Shown: positions 61,334 through 64,000 of the stretch, in pieces
Layout: each line of letters opens with the position of its first letter
How positions within the stretch are numbered: the stretch's first letter is position 1
NCBI GenBank assembly: GCA_902802905.1
Contig: CADCNT010000002.1
Location: 1 to 64,000, forward strand
Origin: an uncultured Erysipelotrichaceae bacterium
GTDB lineage: Bacteria; Bacillota_I; Bacilli_A; RFN20; CAG-826
Reading direction: 5' to 3'
DNA: 64,000 nt
Position numbers and translations under genes: made by a program
The notes under the pieces: model-generated
What the model saw: only the letters and a program-made list of their open reading frames with translations
What the model was told of the DNA's origin: nothing
Databases searched by the model: none

Positions 61334-62296
61334 ATGGTTAAAAAAATTGCAGTCTTAACAAGCGGGGGCGACGCTCCTGGAATGAATGCCTGTCTTAGAG
61401 CCGTTATTAGAGCAGCTTTATTTCAGGGATTAGAAACATTCGTGGTCTATGATGGTCTAAGAGGTTTAGTCGAAGGACAGATTGAACAAGTCACTAAAGA
61501 CTTCACCCAAGATATCATCAATAGAGGTGGCACAATCATTAGAAGTGCGAGATTACCTGAATTTAAAGATCCTAAAGTGGTTAAAAGAGCCGCAAGAAAT
61601 CTTCAAGATTTCGAAATCGATGCTTTAGTTGGTATTGGTGGCGATGGCACATTTAGAGGATTAAATGACTTATCCAAATTTGGTATTAAAGTCGTTGGTA
61701 TTCCAGGCACTATCGATAATGATGTTGGTAGTACCGAACAAACAATCGGTTTCTCCACCGCTTTAAACACTATCTGTGAATGTGTCGATAAACTTAAAGA
61801 CACATCTGGTTCACATCAAAGATGTTCCTTAATTGAAGTTATGGGACGTCATTGTGGTGACTTAGCATTATATGCTGCTTTAGCAGAAGGTGCTGAAGGT
61901 GTCATCTGTGTGGAACACCCACTCAAAGAAGAAGTCTTATTTAGAAAACTTCGTAAGATGAAAGCACAAAATAAGAACCACGCGATTATTATTGTCAGTG
62001 AAAACTTATTAGACATTAAAGAACTCGCTAAACAAATCGAGGAAGAAACCGGATTTGATACCAGAACTGAAGTCCTTGGTCGTTTACAAAGAGGTGGCTC
62101 ACCATCCGCTGAAGACAGAGTCTTAGCAGCAAGAATGGGCGCAAAGAGTATCGAAATCTTAATGTCTGATGATCCAACCAGTAAAGTTATTGGAGTTAAA
62201 GGCGGACAAATCATCGACTTACCAATTTCTGAAGCTGTGGAAATGAAACATGAGCATACACATGGATTAAGAGACTTAATCGATATGCTCCAATAA
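61334..62296 (+). CDS. pfkA: ATP-dependent 6-phosphofructokinase
   Basis: A 320-residue PfkA catalysing the committed glycolysis step. It has TSGGDAPGMNACLRAV, GIGGDGTFRG, the catalytic PGTIDNDVG and LGRLQRGGSPSAEDR. The ATG is 23 bases after a TATAAT (in CTATATAATAG). The DnaA-box cluster is upstream. The length is standard. Confidence 0.97.
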   Translation: MVKKIAVLTSGGDAPGMNACLRAVIRAALFQGLETFVVYDGLRGLVEGQIEQVTKDFTQDIINRGGTIIRSARLPEFKDPKVVKRAARNLQDFEIDALVGIGGDGTFRGLNDLSKFGIKVVGIPGTIDNDVGSTEQTIGFSTALNTICECVDKLKDTSGSHQRCSLIEVMGRHCGDLALYAALAEGAEGVICVEHPLKEEVLFRKLRKMKAQNKNHAIIIVSENLLDIKELAKQIEEETGFDTRTEVLGRLQRGGSPSAEDRVLAARMGAKSIEILMSDDPTSKVIGVKGGQIIDLPISEAVEMKHEHTHGLRDLIDMLQ

Positions 62297-62364
62297 GGCA
62301 AAGCAATTTATTTAATAAATTTTATAGAAAGAAGCCCGCTATTGTATTGCGGAGGTAATGAATT

Positions 62365-64000
62365 ATGAAAGTACAACAACATGATGGTTCAATTATTGAA
62401 CTAGAAAAATCTTCAAAAGAAGCCTTTGAAGTATTAAATCACTCCACTTCTCACTTGTTAGCAGAAGCGGTACAGGAATTATATCCAGAAGCTAAATTTG
62501 GCTTTGGTCCAGCGATTGAAGAAGGTTTCTATTACGACATCGACTTCCCGGAACAAATTGGAGAAGAAGATTTAAGAAAAATCGAAAAGAAAATGCACGA
62601 ACTTTCATCTAAAGATGAAAGAATCGTCAGAGAAGTTCTTAGCAAAGAACAAGCTTTGGAAAGATTTAAAGATAATCCATATAAAGTAGAATTAATTAAA
62701 GATATCGATGAAGATATCACTATTTTCACACAAGGTAAGTTTACCGACCTTTGTCGTGGACCTCACTTAATGAGTACAGGCCAAATCAAATACTTTAAGT
62801 TATTGAACTTAGCTGGCGCTTATTGGCGAGGTGATAGCAAGAATAAGATGCTTGTAAGAATTTATGGTACAAGCTGGTTTAGCGCTGCTGAGTTAGAAAA
62901 TCATCTCAATGTTCTTGAAGAAAGAAAGAAAAGAGATCACCGTATCCTAGGTAGACAACTCGGCTTATTCATGCTTTCTGAATATGGTCCAGGATTCCCA
63001 TTCTGGCTACCAAATGGCATGATCATGCTTGAAGAAATTAAAAAGTATTGGCGTGAAGTTCACACCAGATATGGTTATCAATTTATTAATACCCCTATCA
63101 TCCTTTCCCGTGAATTATGGGAAACCTCAGGACACTGGGACCACTATCAAGAAAATATGTACACCACCAAAATCGATGAAAAAGACTTTGCGATTAAACC
63201 AATGAACTGTCCAGGAAGTATTCTTGTTTACAAGAATTCTCTCCACTCCTATAAAGATTTACCAATTAGATTAGCCGAATTAGGACTTGTTCATAGACAT
63301 GAAGCTAGTGGCGCACTTAACGGCTTGTTCCGTGTGAGAAGTTTCACACAAGATGACGCTCATACTTATGTTAGAGAAGATCAAATTGAAGATGAAATTT
63401 CTAGCATCATCAAGCTTTATGATGAGATCTATAATGTCTTTGGTTTAGATTATAAAATTGAACTCTCAACAAGACCAGAAGAAGGTTATATTGGTGACAT
63501 CAATATTTGGAACAAATCCGAGGCCATTTTAAAGGAAGTTTGTCTCAAGACTGGCAAAGAATTTAAAATCAATCCAGGAGACGGAGCTTTCTATGGACCA
63601 AAGCTCGACTTCAAGCTTAAGGATAGTATGAATAGAGTGTGGCAATGCGGCACGATTCAACTTGATATGAACTTACCAGAAAGATTCGATTTGTTCTACA
63701 TAAATAAGGACGGAGAAAAAGAAAGACCAATCATGATTCACCGTGCTTGCTTAGGTAGTATTGAGCGTTTCACTGGTATGATTATTGAAAACTACGCCGG
63801 TGCATTCCCAAGCTGGTTTGCTCCTGTGCAAGTTATTCTTCTTCCTGTGAATAATGAATTCCATCTTGAATACGCGCAAGCTGTTAAAGAAAGTATGTTA
63901 AAAGAAGGATTCAGAGTTGAGCTTGATGACGCTAATGAAAAATTAGGTTATAGACTCAGAAATTCACAAGTAAGAAAGATTCCATACACTATCGTTTTAG
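62365..64000 (+). CDS. thrS: Threonyl-tRNA synthetase, 3' end cut by window
   Basis: A class II synthetase running off the right edge after 545 codons. The N2 editing domain has HSTSHLLAEA (HxxxH) and CRGPHL. The catalytic core has MNCPGS, VHRHEASGAL, FTQDDAHTY, PGDGAFYGPKLD and IHRACLGSIER, and the anticodon domain begins PVQVILLPV. Only about the first 15 residues of the TGS domain precede N2, so most of TGS is missing. GGAGG precedes the ATG. Confidence 0.95.
   Translation, partial: MKVQQHDGSIIELEKSSKEAFEVLNHSTSHLLAEAVQELYPEAKFGFGPAIEEGFYYDIDFPEQIGEEDLRKIEKKMHELSSKDERIVREVLSKEQALERFKDNPYKVELIKDIDEDITIFTQGKFTDLCRGPHLMSTGQIKYFKLLNLAGAYWRGDSKNKMLVRIYGTSWFSAAELENHLNVLEERKKRDHRILGRQLGLFMLSEYGPGFPFWLPNGMIMLEEIKKYWREVHTRYGYQFINTPIILSRELWETSGHWDHYQENMYTTKIDEKDFAIKPMNCPGSILVYKNSLHSYKDLPIRLAELGLVHRHEASGALNGLFRVRSFTQDDAHTYVREDQIEDEISSIIKLYDEIYNVFGLDYKIELSTRPEEGYIGDINIWNKSEAILKEVCLKTGKEFKINPGDGAFYGPKLDFKLKDSMNRVWQCGTIQLDMNLPERFDLFYINKDGEKERPIMIHRACLGSIERFTGMIIENYAGAFPSWFAPVQVILLPVNNEFHLEYAQAVKESMLKEGFRVELDDANEKLGYRLRNSQVRKIPYTIVL

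Overview
The window comes from a low-GC, Bacilli-like Bacillota genome, probably an uncultured, genome-reduced gut lineage near the Mollicutes. Three things point there. The DNA replication set is Firmicutes-type (DnaI, DnaB/DnaD family, DnaE). The division cluster is short (mraZ-rsmH-small membrane protein-ftsA-ftsZ) and has no mur or penicillin-binding protein genes. Genes are densely packed and convergent pairs overlap. TGA acts as a stop (for example ending mutS2 and the XRE gene), so the code is standard and not the Mycoplasma code. The species placement is an inference.

Positions 1-14.8 kb are the early/replication half of a prophage, all on the minus strand. Read in the direction of transcription (right to left) they hold: a structured leader with a possible attenuator, a small protein, an HTH regulator, small proteins, a DUF2800 nuclease-like protein, DUF2815, a family A DNA polymerase, a primase-helicase of the VapE type, VRR-NUC, an SNF2 helicase, a DUF1492 sigma-like protein, a terminase-small-like HTH protein, a ParB-DNA methyltransferase, three small proteins, a mini S-adenosylmethionine synthetase, HNH, a lipoprotein and a HEPN-like protein. 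The packaging and structural genes should lie beyond the left edge. DUF2800 and the DNA polymerase both carry frameshifts, so the prophage may be decaying or the assembly may contain indels. No integrase or CI-type repressor was found.

Positions 15.0-25.2 kb are one tightly packed eight-gene minus-strand defence operon: an XRE controller, two methyltransferase-like proteins, a very large GIY-YIG/SF2 helicase/gamma-glutamylcyclotransferase-like/HTH fusion, a GIY-YIG-DUF4357 protein, and an ABC-three-component (ABC-3C) set (effector, middle component, Rad50-like ATPase). It sits between the phage early operon and a tRNA-Arg(UCU) gene, where a lysogeny module would be expected. This composite operon is the most novel part of the window.

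Positions 25.5-64 kb are chromosomal housekeeping genes. Minus-strand groups are mutS2-uvrC, ileS-lspA-rluD, ftsA-ftsZ, mraZ-rsmH-ftsL-like, pheS-pheT-yceD, ygjP-spoU and dnaB-dnaI. Plus-strand groups are rnhC, ackA-nrnA, dnaE-polA-mutM/coaE, pfkA and thrS (cut by the right edge). Notable points are a mutM-coaE gene fusion, a MraZ operator of three 10-bp repeats with a consensus promoter, a cluster of DnaA boxes around a 20-bp palindrome between dnaB and pfkA, a ThrS lacking most of the TGS domain, and several operon-first genes that look leaderless.
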